In this document: positions 8,606 to 16,716 of the stretch, one piece after another
Position numbering within the stretch: the first letter of the stretch is position 1
Layout of the letters: the number at the start of each line of letters is the position of its first letter
Source: Actinobacteria bacterium OV450
GTDB taxonomy: Bacteria > Actinomycetota > Actinomycetes > Streptomycetales > Streptomycetaceae
Assembly (NCBI GenBank): GCA_001298555.1
Contig: LJCW01000142.1
Span: 1 to 64,000 of the forward strand
Direction of reading: 5' to 3'
DNA length: 64,000 bases
Made by a program: the position numbers and the translations under genes
Notes under the pieces: model-generated
Database searches by the model: none
Told to the model about the DNA's origin: nothing
What the model saw: the letters and a program-made list of their open reading frames with translations, nothing else

Positions 8606-8892
8606 GGGCGTACGCGGCGGAAAGGGGGGCGCGCAGCGGAGCAGATGCGCCATTTCCCGAAAGAATTCCGTCGACAGCCGTGCACAATCGGGCGGCTTTT
8701 CCGATGGGGTGGTGTTGGGGGAGCGGCCGGTCCGTCCGGCCGCTGGATGTGGGGGCAGACACTCCCGTTCCGTTCACTTCACCGGAAGGCTTCCCGCCGA
8801 CGTGAATCGAGTCCAGACCGTCACTCCCGTGCTGATACTCCTCGCCTTCGATGCCGTCAGGAGACACCCACGCCGCCCGCATGGAGGAGCGC

Positions 8893-9471
8893 ATGAGTGA
8901 GGGCGAGTTCGACCCGTCCGGTGACCGGGCGGTCTCCAGCGAGCTGGCCGGCGTGCTGCCGGTCGAGTTCAGCGCGTTCCACTCCCAGCACCACCGCGCC
9001 TATCTGCGCTACGCGCACCTGCAACTGGGCTCCCGCGAGGATGCCGAGGACGTCGTCGACGACGTGTTCACCTTCCTGCTGAAGGTGTGGTGCCAGGCGC
9101 TGAAGGAGGCGAGCCTGCACGGCTTCGCCTGGGCGGTGCTGCGCGAACACGTCGCACGCAGACTGGCGCTCCTCGGCCGGCCCGGGGCGATGGTCGAGAC
9201 GGCCTCGTTCGCCGCGCTGCGCCGCGCGTCCCGCCGGCGCATGGAACTGCTGGAGTCCAAGCTCGGCCTGTACGCGGCGATCGCCTGTCTGCCCGAACGG
9301 CACTACGACGTGGTGCTGCTGGCCTTCCTGCTGGGCTACGACAACGGCACCGTCGGCCGGACGATGGGGATCTCCCCCGCGGCGGTCCGTTCGCACATTC
9401 GAGGCGCAAACCGAATCCTGTCCCAGAAACTCGGGACGGACTGGGCTCCCGGAGAGGAGAAGGGCCAGTGA
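8893..9471 (+). CDS. sigma-70 family (ECF-like) RNA polymerase sigma factor
   Basis: The 192-aa product shows region 2 (AFHSQHHRAYLRYAHL with DAEDVVDDVFT) and a region-4 HTH (LPERHYDVVLLAFLLGYDNGTVGRTMGIS then AAVRSHIRGA). It would recruit RNA polymerase to specific promoters. The ATG at 8893 is preferred because GGAGGAG ends 5 nt before it; an ATG at 8881 would place that site inside the gene. The stop overlaps the GTG of the following regulator gene (GTGA), so the downstream protein occupies the place normally taken by an anti-sigma factor. About 290 bp of non-coding DNA upstream probably carries the promoter; no other gene is seen there. Confidence 0.85.
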   Translation: MSEGEFDPSGDRAVSSELAGVLPVEFSAFHSQHHRAYLRYAHLQLGSREDAEDVVDDVFTFLLKVWCQALKEASLHGFAWAVLREHVARRLALLGRPGAMVETASFAALRRASRRRMELLESKLGLYAAIACLPERHYDVVLLAFLLGYDNGTVGRTMGISPAAVRSHIRGANRILSQKLGTDWAPGEEKGQ

Positions 9472-11252
9472 GCGACATGACGGCCGACCGCGGCTCCGTG
9501 ACGGGGGAGGAGGGGGTGGAGCGGGCGGCGGCACTGGAGCAGGCGCGGGTCCTGGTCGAGGAGTACGCCGGCTACGACGAGGACGCCGCCCGGCGGCGCA
9601 TCGCCCGCCGGATCGCCGCCGACCGGACCCGCCCGGCGAGCGGCGCCCCCGGTCGCGGTGCCTTCCCGGCGCCCGCGTCCCTCGCCGGACGCCCGCGCCC
9701 GCCCGCGCCCGGTACCACCCCGGTGGACGATCTCGTGCTCGACGCCGCCTGCCACGTACGGGCCGCGCGGGCACTGGACGACCTGGCCTGGTCCCTGGCG
9801 GAGAGCCGCCCCTTCGCCGAGCTCGCGCTGGCCGCCGGAACCTGGCCGTACGGAGCCGAACCCGCGCTGCTGTTCGGATGTCTGCTGCACCTCGCGGACC
9901 GGATGGAGGGCGCGCAGTTCTGGTTCCAGTACGCGGCCGGAGCCGGTTCGCAGACCGCGGCGCGTCTGCTGCACCTCCACCACCTCGCCCGCGCCGAGGT
10001 GCGCACCGCCCGGCACTGGAAGGCGCTGGCCGGGGCGCTGCCCGCGGACGAGGGCCTGCCGCTGCTGCCGGAGGTACCGGAGAACCTGGAGGAGGCCCTC
10101 GGAGCCTCGGTCATCTGGACCTCGCCGCCGATCAGCACCCAGGACCTCACCGCCCTCACGGCGGTCCGGGGCCGTGGCGGGCGGCCCCCGTACCGGCTGC
10201 CCGCCCGGCTGCGGCGGGCCGTGACGGCCCGCAGCTGGAGCGACGACCCGGACCTGGGGGAGGTGTTCCTCCCCGGCCCGCATGTGGCGGTCGCGGTGGC
10301 CCAGCACGCGCGGCTGAACCTGCTGCACCTGACGGACGAGGCGAACGCCGGGGCGCTCGAAGCGCCCGGGCGGCCGAAGCCGGTCCAGGCCGGACGCGGG
10401 ACGTCCCGTGCGCGGCCGGCTCCCGTCGCGATGGAGGCCGTCCACCGGGCGCTGCGGGTCCTGGAGGTGGTCCACCGGTACTCGGGCGGTGTGAGCCTCG
10501 CCCAGGTCGCCCGCGAGACCCGGCTGCCGCAACTCGTCCTGGCCCGGGTGACGGAGCAGCTGGTACGGGCGAACCTGGTGGCTCCGGCCGGCCCCGGCGC
10601 GTACGTCGCCGGCCGGGCGCTCTTACTGACCGGGGCGGCGTCCGGCGACGGGCGCGGACACCTGCGCGAAACCCTCGCCTGGGTGCGGGACGCGGTCGGC
10701 GCCGCCGTCTACGTGGCCCGTTACACCGACGGCGAGGTGTGCATCACCCAGTACGCCGACGGCCCGGCGACGCCGCTCGTGGACGAATGGGTCGACTTCC
10801 GGGCCGCCGCGCACGCCTCGGCGGTCGGCAAGGCCCTGCTCGCCCAGCTCGGTCCCGACGCCCGCAGGGACCACCTGTCCCGGCACCGGCCGGCGCGGTT
10901 CACCGCACACACCATCATCCGTCAGGACGACCTCGTGCGACAGCTCGACGCCCGCCGCCCGGGCGCACCGTTGCTCGACCTCCAGGAGTACGCGATGGGC
11001 ACGGTCTGCGCGGCCGTCCCGATCACCTCGGGCCCCAACGCCGAATGCCTGGCCCTGTCGATCCCGGCCCCGGACCCGCACCGCCTGGTGCAGGCCGCCC
11101 GGATCCTGCGCAGCGAGGCCGCGGCGGTCCTGCTCGCGCTGATCGTGGCCGGCAGCGCCCCCGGCACGGCCCGGCCGGAGCCGCAACGGGCGGAGGGGGC
11201 GGGCGCGGAGGGGGCGGGGGCACCGGACGGCATCCTGATCACCGCCACGTAG
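9468..11252 (+). CDS. sigma-coupled regulator with C-terminal IclR-type HTH and effector domain
   Basis: The GTG start at 9468 overlaps the sigma-factor stop; GAGAGGAG lies upstream. The 594-aa product has three parts. Residues 1-~60 are charged (YDEDAARRRIARRIA). Residues ~75-~300 are helical and Leu/Ala-rich, unrecognised but with a repeat-like LLFGCLLHLADRMEGAQFWFQYAA stretch. Residues ~320-575 look like an IclR regulator: an HTH (ALRVLEVVHRYSGGVSLAQVA) and an effector-binding domain with AAHASAVGKALLAQL and the EYAMGTVCAAVPI motif. IclR proteins are normally about 250 aa, so this is a large fusion. It may bind or control the partner sigma factor as well as DNA; that role is inferred. Confidence 0.68.
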   Translation: MSDMTADRGSVTGEEGVERAAALEQARVLVEEYAGYDEDAARRRIARRIAADRTRPASGAPGRGAFPAPASLAGRPRPPAPGTTPVDDLVLDAACHVRAARALDDLAWSLAESRPFAELALAAGTWPYGAEPALLFGCLLHLADRMEGAQFWFQYAAGAGSQTAARLLHLHHLARAEVRTARHWKALAGALPADEGLPLLPEVPENLEEALGASVIWTSPPISTQDLTALTAVRGRGGRPPYRLPARLRRAVTARSWSDDPDLGEVFLPGPHVAVAVAQHARLNLLHLTDEANAGALEAPGRPKPVQAGRGTSRARPAPVAMEAVHRALRVLEVVHRYSGGVSLAQVARETRLPQLVLARVTEQLVRANLVAPAGPGAYVAGRALLLTGAASGDGRGHLRETLAWVRDAVGAAVYVARYTDGEVCITQYADGPATPLVDEWVDFRAAAHASAVGKALLAQLGPDARRDHLSRHRPARFTAHTIIRQDDLVRQLDARRPGAPLLDLQEYAMGTVCAAVPITSGPNAECLALSIPAPDPHRLVQAARILRSEAAAVLLALIVAGSAPGTARPEPQRAEGAGAEGAGAPDGILITAT

Positions 11253-11348
11253 GGGCACCCGGGCCCGCGGCCGGGTGGCGGGCCGCGGGCGTCACCCGAC
11301 CGCGTCGTCCCGCTGGCACCACGGCCCCGCGGGCGGCTTGCTGGAGGA

Positions 11349-11984
11349 ATGACACAGGGAGCACCCGGGACGACGTCCCCGGCACATGACCTGAGCACCC
11401 CCAAGGCCGCAGGGCTGGCCGGGGTGGTCTTCGCCGTCCTGCTCGCGGCGGCGATGGTGCTCGCGAGGATCTCACTGCCCGAGGGGGCCGGCGGCGAGGA
11501 GGTGGCGCTGGCCCAGGGCCGCCGCGGCGAGCTGACCACGGCCGTGGAGCTCATCCCCTTCGCGGGCATCGCCTTCCTGTGGTTCATGGGCGCGCTGCGC
11601 CAGCACACCGGCGACGCCGAGGACCGGTTCATCGCCACGGTGTTCCTGGGCAGCGGACTGGTCTTCGTCGCCTGCCTCTTCGGCGCCGTCGCCGCCGCCG
11701 GAACCGTGCTCGACGCGGACGACCCCACGGGCTTCGGCCGGCATTTCGCCTACACGCTGCTCACCACGTACGGCATGCGGATGGCTGCCGTCTTCGTCCT
11801 CGCCACCTCCACCCTCGGGCGCAAGCTCGGGGTCCTCCCCAGACCGCTGGTGCTGATCGGGACCGTGGCCGGCCTGGTGCTGCTGGTGGTGGGCTCCACC
11901 CTGCCCTGGTCCGAGCTGGTCTTCCCGGCCTGGGCCCTGCTGATCAGCCTCTACATCCTGCGCACCGCCCGCCGCAACCGGTGA
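11349..11984 (+). CDS. integral membrane protein of unknown function
   Basis: The 211-aa product has about five hydrophobic segments (around residues 20-40, 63-80, 95-115, 130-150 and 165-205) separated by short polar loops, with an Arg-rich C-terminus (RTARRNR). It is reminiscent of DUF4386-like or uncharacterised actinobacterial membrane proteins, but no diagnostic motif was recognised. It sits alone between the IclR-fusion gene and the P450 operon. The ATG at 11349 is reasonable since the first membrane segment begins after a ~20-residue polar leader. Confidence 0.7.
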   Translation: MTQGAPGTTSPAHDLSTPKAAGLAGVVFAVLLAAAMVLARISLPEGAGGEEVALAQGRRGELTTAVELIPFAGIAFLWFMGALRQHTGDAEDRFIATVFLGSGLVFVACLFGAVAAAGTVLDADDPTGFGRHFAYTLLTTYGMRMAAVFVLATSTLGRKLGVLPRPLVLIGTVAGLVLLVVGSTLPWSELVFPAWALLISLYILRTARRNR

Positions 11985-12109
11985 TCCGCACCCGCCGCAA
12001 CCCCTGATCCGCCCGGCCGTCACCCCGACGGCCGCGCCGGACGGGCCCTGCGGCTCCGATGGCCGCACGCTGGCCTGTGAGTCGGAGGGGCCAACGAAAG
12101 GACTGGACC

Positions 12110-12349
12110 TTGCTGAGGCTTGTCGTCGATCTCAACCGGTGCCAGGGGTACGCCCAATGCGCCTTCCTCGCACCCGACGTCTTCGCGATGCACGGAGACG
12201 AAGGCCTGCTCTACGACCCGCAGGCGCAGGACGCCCACCGCGAGCGTGTCGCCCAGGCCGTCGCCGCCTGCCCCGTACAGGCGATCCTCGTGGACGAACT
12301 GGACATGGCCGCCACCGCACCCGCCACCGGGGAGGGCTCCGATGGCTGA
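12110..12349 (+). CDS. ferredoxin, probably [3Fe-4S] type
   Basis: A small acidic 79-aa ferredoxin. Three Cys ligands are visible: two in CQGYAQC near the N-terminus and one in the CPVQAI motif near the C-terminus. A Tyr sits where the second Cys of a [4Fe-4S] motif would be, which fits a [3Fe-4S] ferredoxin of actinobacterial P450 systems. The TTG at 12110 is preferred because GAAAGGA lies 6-7 nt upstream; an ATG 51 nt earlier lacks a site. The 3' end overlaps the next ATG (ATGGCTGA), coupling it to its reductase. It should shuttle electrons from the reductase to the P450 encoded two genes downstream. Confidence 0.88.
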   Translation: MLRLVVDLNRCQGYAQCAFLAPDVFAMHGDEGLLYDPQAQDAHRERVAQAVAACPVQAILVDELDMAATAPATGEGSDG

Positions 12350-13733
12350 CGCAGCCCTGGACCGCCTCAAGGCGGACGGCCGGATCGTCGTCGTCGGTGC
12401 CTCGCTCGCCGGACTGCGCGGTGCCGAGACCCTGCGCGACAAGGGGTTCAAGGGCTCGCTGACCATGATCGGCGACGAGCCCCACGAGCCGTACGACCGC
12501 CCGCCCCTGTCGAAGCAGGCCCTGCTCGGCATGGGCACGGCCGAGGGCACCGCGCTGCCCCGCCGCCGCGACATCGACGCCGAGTGGCGCCTCGGCGTAC
12601 CGGCCGCGGGCCTCGACATGGCGGCCCGGCGGGTCAGGCTCGCCGACGGCGACGAGGTGCCCTACGACCGGCTGCTGATCGCTACCGGTGTACGGGCCCG
12701 GCCGTGGCCCAACCCGGCCGAGGCCGAGCTCGACGGCGTGTTCGTGCTGCGGACCCGCGACGACGGCGCGGCCCTGGCCCGGCGGCTCGACGCGGGCCCG
12801 CGCCGGGTCCTGGTCATCGGCGCCGGGTTCACCGGCTCCGAGATCGCCTCCGCCTGCCGCGAGCGCGGACTGGAGGTCACCGTCGCAGAGCGCGGCGACG
12901 CCCCCCTCGTCGGCGCCCTCGGCGGGGTCATCGGGGCGGTCGCCGCCGAACTCCACCAGGAGAACGGCGTCGACCTGCGCACCGGGGTCATGGTCACCGC
13001 CCTGGAGGGCGACGCCACCGGACGGGTGCGCGCCGCGCACTTCTCCGACGACACCAGCCTGGAGTGCGACGTCGTGGTCGTCTCGCTCGGCGCCCAGCGC
13101 AACACCGAGTGGCTGAACGGATCCGGCCTCGGCGCCGGCCCCCGCGGCATCGCCTGCGACGCCGGCTGCCGGGCCTTCGACATCCGGGGCATCGTCACCG
13201 ACGACATCTTCGTGGCGGGCGACGTGGCCCGTTCCCCGCACCCGCTGTTCGGCTACCAGTTCCTGTCCCTGGAGCACTGGGGCAACGCCGTCTCCCAGGC
13301 GGAGACCGCGGCCCACAACATGCTCAGCGAGAGCACCGAGCGCCGGCCGCACATCTGGGTCCCGGCCTTCTGGTCCTCCCAGTTCGGGGTGAGCATCAAA
13401 TCGGTGGGCGTGCCCTCGATGGGCACCGAGATCATGATCACCCAGGGCTCGCGCGCCGAGCGCCGTTTCAACGGCGTCTACGGCTACCAGGGCCGCGTCA
13501 TCGGGGCGGTCACCTTCGACAACTCGCGCTGGCTCCAGTTCTACCAGCAGCAGATCGAGGCCACGGCCCCCTTCCCGCCGCCGTTCCCCACGGTGGACCG
13601 GCGCTCCGAAGGACAGAAGCCGCTGCCCGCGGACTTCCCCGACCCGTCCGTGCCCACGCACGGCCCGACCGTCACCCTCAGCGGATATTCGCCGGCCGAC
13701 CGGCGGATGACCTTCACCCCCGCCGGGCACTGA
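12342..13733 (+). CDS. NAD(P)H-dependent ferredoxin reductase (FAD oxidoreductase)
   Basis: The 463-aa flavoprotein has an N-terminal FAD-binding motif (VVVGASLAGLRGAETL, about 16-31), a central NAD(P) motif (VLVIGAGFTGSEIAS), and the second FAD signature DDIFVAGDVAR. These mark the ferredoxin/putidaredoxin reductase family, which passes electrons from NAD(P)H to a ferredoxin. The C-terminus is extended by about 60 residues relative to typical 400-aa members, with a Pro-rich tail. It overlaps the ferredoxin gene by 8 nt and precedes the P450 gene by 26 nt, so the three form one operon. Confidence 0.92.
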   Translation: MADAALDRLKADGRIVVVGASLAGLRGAETLRDKGFKGSLTMIGDEPHEPYDRPPLSKQALLGMGTAEGTALPRRRDIDAEWRLGVPAAGLDMAARRVRLADGDEVPYDRLLIATGVRARPWPNPAEAELDGVFVLRTRDDGAALARRLDAGPRRVLVIGAGFTGSEIASACRERGLEVTVAERGDAPLVGALGGVIGAVAAELHQENGVDLRTGVMVTALEGDATGRVRAAHFSDDTSLECDVVVVSLGAQRNTEWLNGSGLGAGPRGIACDAGCRAFDIRGIVTDDIFVAGDVARSPHPLFGYQFLSLEHWGNAVSQAETAAHNMLSESTERRPHIWVPAFWSSQFGVSIKSVGVPSMGTEIMITQGSRAERRFNGVYGYQGRVIGAVTFDNSRWLQFYQQQIEATAPFPPPFPTVDRRSEGQKPLPADFPDPSVPTHGPTVTLSGYSPADRRMTFTPAGH

Positions 13734-13759
13734 CCCGCCCGCCCTCCGGAGGACCCGGC

Positions 13760-15001
13760 ATGAAGCAAGGCATCCTGACCGACATCCTCGACTACTCGAA
13801 CCGCGCGAACCCGTACCCGCTGTACGCGGAGCTGCGCAAGACCCCCGTCTTCCACGACGGGGAAGGCCCGTACGTCATCAGCACGTACCACGACATCCAG
13901 AGCCTGCTGCACGACCCGCGGCTCAGCTCCGACGCCCGCAACCTGGCCGCCACGGCGGGGGATCCGCTGGCCGAGGGCGAGGACGAGGGGGCCGCGGCAC
14001 TGCCGCCGAGCTTCCTCAAGCTGGACCCGCCGGAGCACGACCGGCTGCGCCGGATGACCAACCGCCCCTTCGGGCCGCCGCACTCCCCGCACCGCATCGA
14101 CGGGATGCGCGACGACCTGCGCGGCATCGTCACCGGGCTCATCGACAACCTCGGCGACCCCGGGGAGATCGACCTGGTCGACCAGTTCTCGTACCCGTTC
14201 CCCGTCACCATGATCTGCCGGCTGCTCGGAGTGCCGCGCGAGGACGAGGCACGCTTCCACGTCTGGGCCGACACCCTGGCCGCGAGCCTGGACCCGGATC
14301 CCGACTCCGACCCGGCGGAGCGGGACAGGACCACCCACGACGCCCGGATGGAACTCGGCATGTACCTGGCCGGGCTGATCGAGGAGCGGCGCAAGAACCC
14401 CGGCGACGACATGCTCTCCCAACTGGCCGTCGGGCACGGCCAGGACGAGACGATGAGCACGATGGAACTGCTCAGCACCGCCGCCCTGCTGCTCATCGCC
14501 GGCCACGAGACGACCGTCAACCTCATCACGAACGGGATGCTCACCCTGCTGCGCAACCCGGACATCCTCCGGCAGCTGCGCGAGACGCCCGGGCTCGCCG
14601 TGCCCATGGTGGAGGAACTGCTGCGGTTCGAGCCGCCGGTGCAGCTGCTGCCCCAGCGCACCCCGCTCGTCGACATCGAGGTCCGCGGGGTCACCATCCC
14701 CAAGGGCTCCTCGATGTGGCTGGTCCTGGCCTCGGGCAACCGGGACCCGGACCGCTTCGAGAACCCGGACCGGTTCGACCCGTACCGCAAGGACGTCCAG
14801 CACCTGGGCCTCGGCAGCGGCATCCACAGCTGCTTCGGCGCCCCGCTGGCCCGGCTGGAGGCGCAGCTCGCGCTGAGCGAACTCGCCCGCCGCCTGGAGA
14901 ACCCGCGCCTGATCGAGGACCCGCCGCCCTACCGGCAGAACGCGGTCTTGCGCGGCCCGCGGCACCTGCGCATCACCTGCGACGGGATCCGGCCCAGCTG
15001 A
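13760..15001 (+). CDS. cytochrome P450 monooxygenase
   Basis: The 413-aa product is a canonical soluble bacterial P450. The I-helix carries AGHETT for oxygen activation, the K-helix ExxR is EELLRFEPP, and the heme loop is GLGSGIHSCFGAPLA with the Cys thiolate ligand. A Shine-Dalgarno CCGGAGGA precedes the ATG. With its own ferredoxin and reductase encoded directly upstream it forms a complete class I electron-transfer chain, so it could work without outside partners. The substrate is unknown, and no biosynthetic core genes adjoin. A strong hairpin follows the stop. Confidence 0.95.
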   Translation: MKQGILTDILDYSNRANPYPLYAELRKTPVFHDGEGPYVISTYHDIQSLLHDPRLSSDARNLAATAGDPLAEGEDEGAAALPPSFLKLDPPEHDRLRRMTNRPFGPPHSPHRIDGMRDDLRGIVTGLIDNLGDPGEIDLVDQFSYPFPVTMICRLLGVPREDEARFHVWADTLAASLDPDPDSDPAERDRTTHDARMELGMYLAGLIEERRKNPGDDMLSQLAVGHGQDETMSTMELLSTAALLLIAGHETTVNLITNGMLTLLRNPDILRQLRETPGLAVPMVEELLRFEPPVQLLPQRTPLVDIEVRGVTIPKGSSMWLVLASGNRDPDRFENPDRFDPYRKDVQHLGLGSGIHSCFGAPLARLEAQLALSELARRLENPRLIEDPPPYRQNAVLRGPRHLRITCDGIRPS

Positions 15002-15011
15002 CCTGGCGCGC

Positions 15012-15047
15012 CGCTGCCGGCCACCCGCGTGCGGGCGGCCGGCAGCG
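15012..15047. terminator. long hairpin between convergent P450 and HAD phosphatase genes
   Basis: An 11-bp stem (CGCTGCCGGCC at 15012-15022 with GGCCGGCAGCG at 15037-15047) is capped by a second CCCGC/GCGGG stem. It lies in the 55-bp gap between the convergent stops and probably ends both transcripts. Confidence 0.65.
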
Positions 15048-15056
15048 CCGTACCGG

Positions 15057-15746
15057 CTAGGAGAGCTTGCCGTCGTAGTCCGGCAGCTTGAAGGTGCGCT
15101 CCGCGTGACCGCCGACCAGGTCGCTGTTGTTGTTCCCGATGTTGGCGATGATCGTGTAGCCACGGGACTCGATCTCCGCGCGCTTGCCCGTCTTGTACGC
15201 GCTCACCTCGTCGAAGAGGGCGGGCAGGTCACGGACGTACAGGCCGGTGACGGGGTAGCCGACCGCCTTGAGGTTGTGCTCGGTGAGGGACTGGATGATC
15301 CCGGGACGGGCGGTGACGAAGAAGATGGCCACGCCGTGGTCGTTGGCGTACCGGGTCAGGTCGCGGACCTCGGAGATCGCGGGGGTCGGGAAGGTCCAGA
15401 ACCAGTGGAAGTCCGTCTCCAGCGAGGAGTTGTCGATGTCCAGCACGATCGCGGGCTTCTCGCCGGCCGGCGCCTGGGCGATGCGCTGCTCGACGTACGG
15501 GCGCGCCTCGGCCATGACGGCGGCCACGTCACGCTTCCACGTGCCGTAGTCGACTCCGCGGATGAGCGCGTTTCCGCCGGGGGCGGAGGAGGTGGCCGCG
15601 GCCGGGGCGGCCGCCGGAGCCGGAGCCGGAACCGGAGCGGGGGCGGCCTGGGCCGAGGCGGACGGGGCCAGCATCAGGACGACGGTGGCCGCGGCCGTGC
15701 CGGTCGCGGTGGCGAGCAGGCGGACGCGGGCGCGGGTGCTGCGCAT
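15057..15746 (-). CDS. secreted HAD-family (class B-like) acid phosphatase
   Basis: The 229-aa product starts with a signal peptide (Arg-rich n-region, hydrophobic core, cleavage near ASAQAAP) and an Ala/Pro-rich linker to about residue 55. The HAD nucleophile motif is DIDNSS with Asp103 and Asp105, followed by motif II TARPG and a later Lys and acidic NNNSD segment. Family members hydrolyse phosphomonoesters outside the cytoplasm. An imperfect 14-bp palindrome (15817-15830) lies about 70 bp upstream of the start and may be an operator. The gene is monocistronic and converges on the P450 operon. Confidence 0.85.
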   Translation of the reverse strand: MRSTRARVRLLATATGTAAATVVLMLAPSASAQAAPAPVPAPAPAAAPAAATSSAPGGNALIRGVDYGTWKRDVAAVMAEARPYVEQRIAQAPAGEKPAIVLDIDNSSLETDFHWFWTFPTPAISEVRDLTRYANDHGVAIFFVTARPGIIQSLTEHNLKAVGYPVTGLYVRDLPALFDEVSAYKTGKRAEIESRGYTIIANIGNNNSDLVGGHAERTFKLPDYDGKLS

Positions 15747-15816
15747 GTGGGGGCGCTCCTCAGTGGCTGAAATTTGGCATGTACGGAGCCAGAATCCGCA
15801 AGATCGCAGCCCATGT

Positions 15817-15830
15817 CTACTGGTCGGTAG
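15817..15830. promoter_or_regulatory. imperfect palindrome CTACTGGTCGGTAG upstream of the phosphatase gene
   Basis: Ten of 14 positions are symmetric (outer CTAC/GTAG arms are perfect). It lies in the 90-bp gap between the dehydrogenase stop and the phosphatase start, at a distance where a promoter is expected. TetR-type operators of this general form are common in actinomycetes. No regulator gene adjoins, so the assignment is tentative. Confidence 0.3.
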
Positions 15831-15836
15831 TTAATT

Positions 15837-16595
15837 TCAGGTGGCCGTCCAGCCACCATCGAGGGAGAGCGAGGTGCCCGTGAGGTAGCCGGCGTGCGCT
15901 CCGCACAGCCATACGGCGGCCGCCGCGACCTCCTCCGGCTCGATCAGGCGCTTGATCGCGGAGCGGGTGAGCAGCACCTGCGACAGCACCTCGCCGGGGC
16001 TGATGCCGTGTGCGGCGGCCTGCTGCCCGACCTGGGCCTCGACGAGCGGTGTGCGGACGTAGCCGGGGCTGATGCAGTTGCTGGTCACCCCGTACGGGGC
16101 GCCCTCGACGGCGGTGACCTTGCTCAGCCCCTCCAGCCCGTGCTTGGCGGCGACGTAGGCGGACTTGTAGGCACTGGCGCGCAGCCCGTGGGCACTGGAG
16201 ATGTTGACCACGCGGCCCCAGCCGCCGGCGTACATGTGCGCAAGCACGTGCCGCAGCAGCAGGAACGGCGCGGTCACCATCACCTGCTGGATCAGCGCGA
16301 AGCGCTCGGGCGGGAACTCGGTGAGCGGGGCGACGTGTTGCAGGCCGGCGCTGTTGACCAGGATGTCCACGGCCCTCGGCAGCCGCTCGATCGCGGCGGG
16401 GTCCGCGAGGTCGGCCACGTGTGCCCGCCCGCCGACCAGCCCCGCGACGGCCTCGGCCGACTCCTCGTCGATGTCGATCACGTGCACGCTCGCGCCCGCC
16501 TCGGCCAGGGCGATGGCACAGGCCCGCCCGATGCCGCTGCCGCCGCCGGTCACCAGCGCGACGCGCTCCCGCAGGAAAGGAAGTTGGCTCGTCAT
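15837..16595 (-). CDS. short-chain dehydrogenase, 3-hydroxybutyrate-dehydrogenase-like
   Basis: A classical 252-aa SDR. The NAD motif is TGGGSGIG near the N-terminus, NSAGLQH follows, the catalytic Ser is in NISSAHG, and the Tyr/Lys pair is in SAYVAAKHG. The PG motif (ISPGYVRTPLVEAQ) and the LLTRSAIKRLIEPEEVA segment resemble D-3-hydroxybutyrate dehydrogenases. The ATG at 16595 places the Rossmann motif where expected; an upstream in-frame start at 16679 would add a non-homologous Ala/Val-rich leader. No good ribosome site is visible, so the mRNA may be leaderless. The next gene upstream encodes a PHB-depolymerase-type esterase, which fits a role in 3-hydroxybutyrate oxidation. Confidence 0.85.
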   Translation of the reverse strand: MTSQLPFLRERVALVTGGGSGIGRACAIALAEAGASVHVIDIDEESAEAVAGLVGGRAHVADLADPAAIERLPRAVDILVNSAGLQHVAPLTEFPPERFALIQQVMVTAPFLLLRHVLAHMYAGGWGRVVNISSAHGLRASAYKSAYVAAKHGLEGLSKVTAVEGAPYGVTSNCISPGYVRTPLVEAQVGQQAAAHGISPGEVLSQVLLTRSAIKRLIEPEEVAAAAVWLCGAHAGYLTGTSLSLDGGWTAT

Positions 16596-16680
16596 GGCTG
16601 AACAGTAGGGAGCGCGACCGGCCGCGCCCATGGCGGCGCCCACCACACTCGGGACCACCACCGTGGCGGGCACCGCCATG

Positions 16681-16712
16681 CCCGCCCGCCGCGGACGCCC
16701 GCGGCGGGCGGG
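16681..16712 (-). terminator. perfect 14-bp hairpin after the esterase gene
   Basis: CCCGCCCGCCGCGG (16681-16694) pairs without mismatch with CCGCGGCGGGCGGG (16699-16712) around a 4-base loop. It begins 4 bp beyond the esterase stop on the minus strand and separates it from the dehydrogenase gene. Confidence 0.65.
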
Positions 16713-16716
16713 GGCT

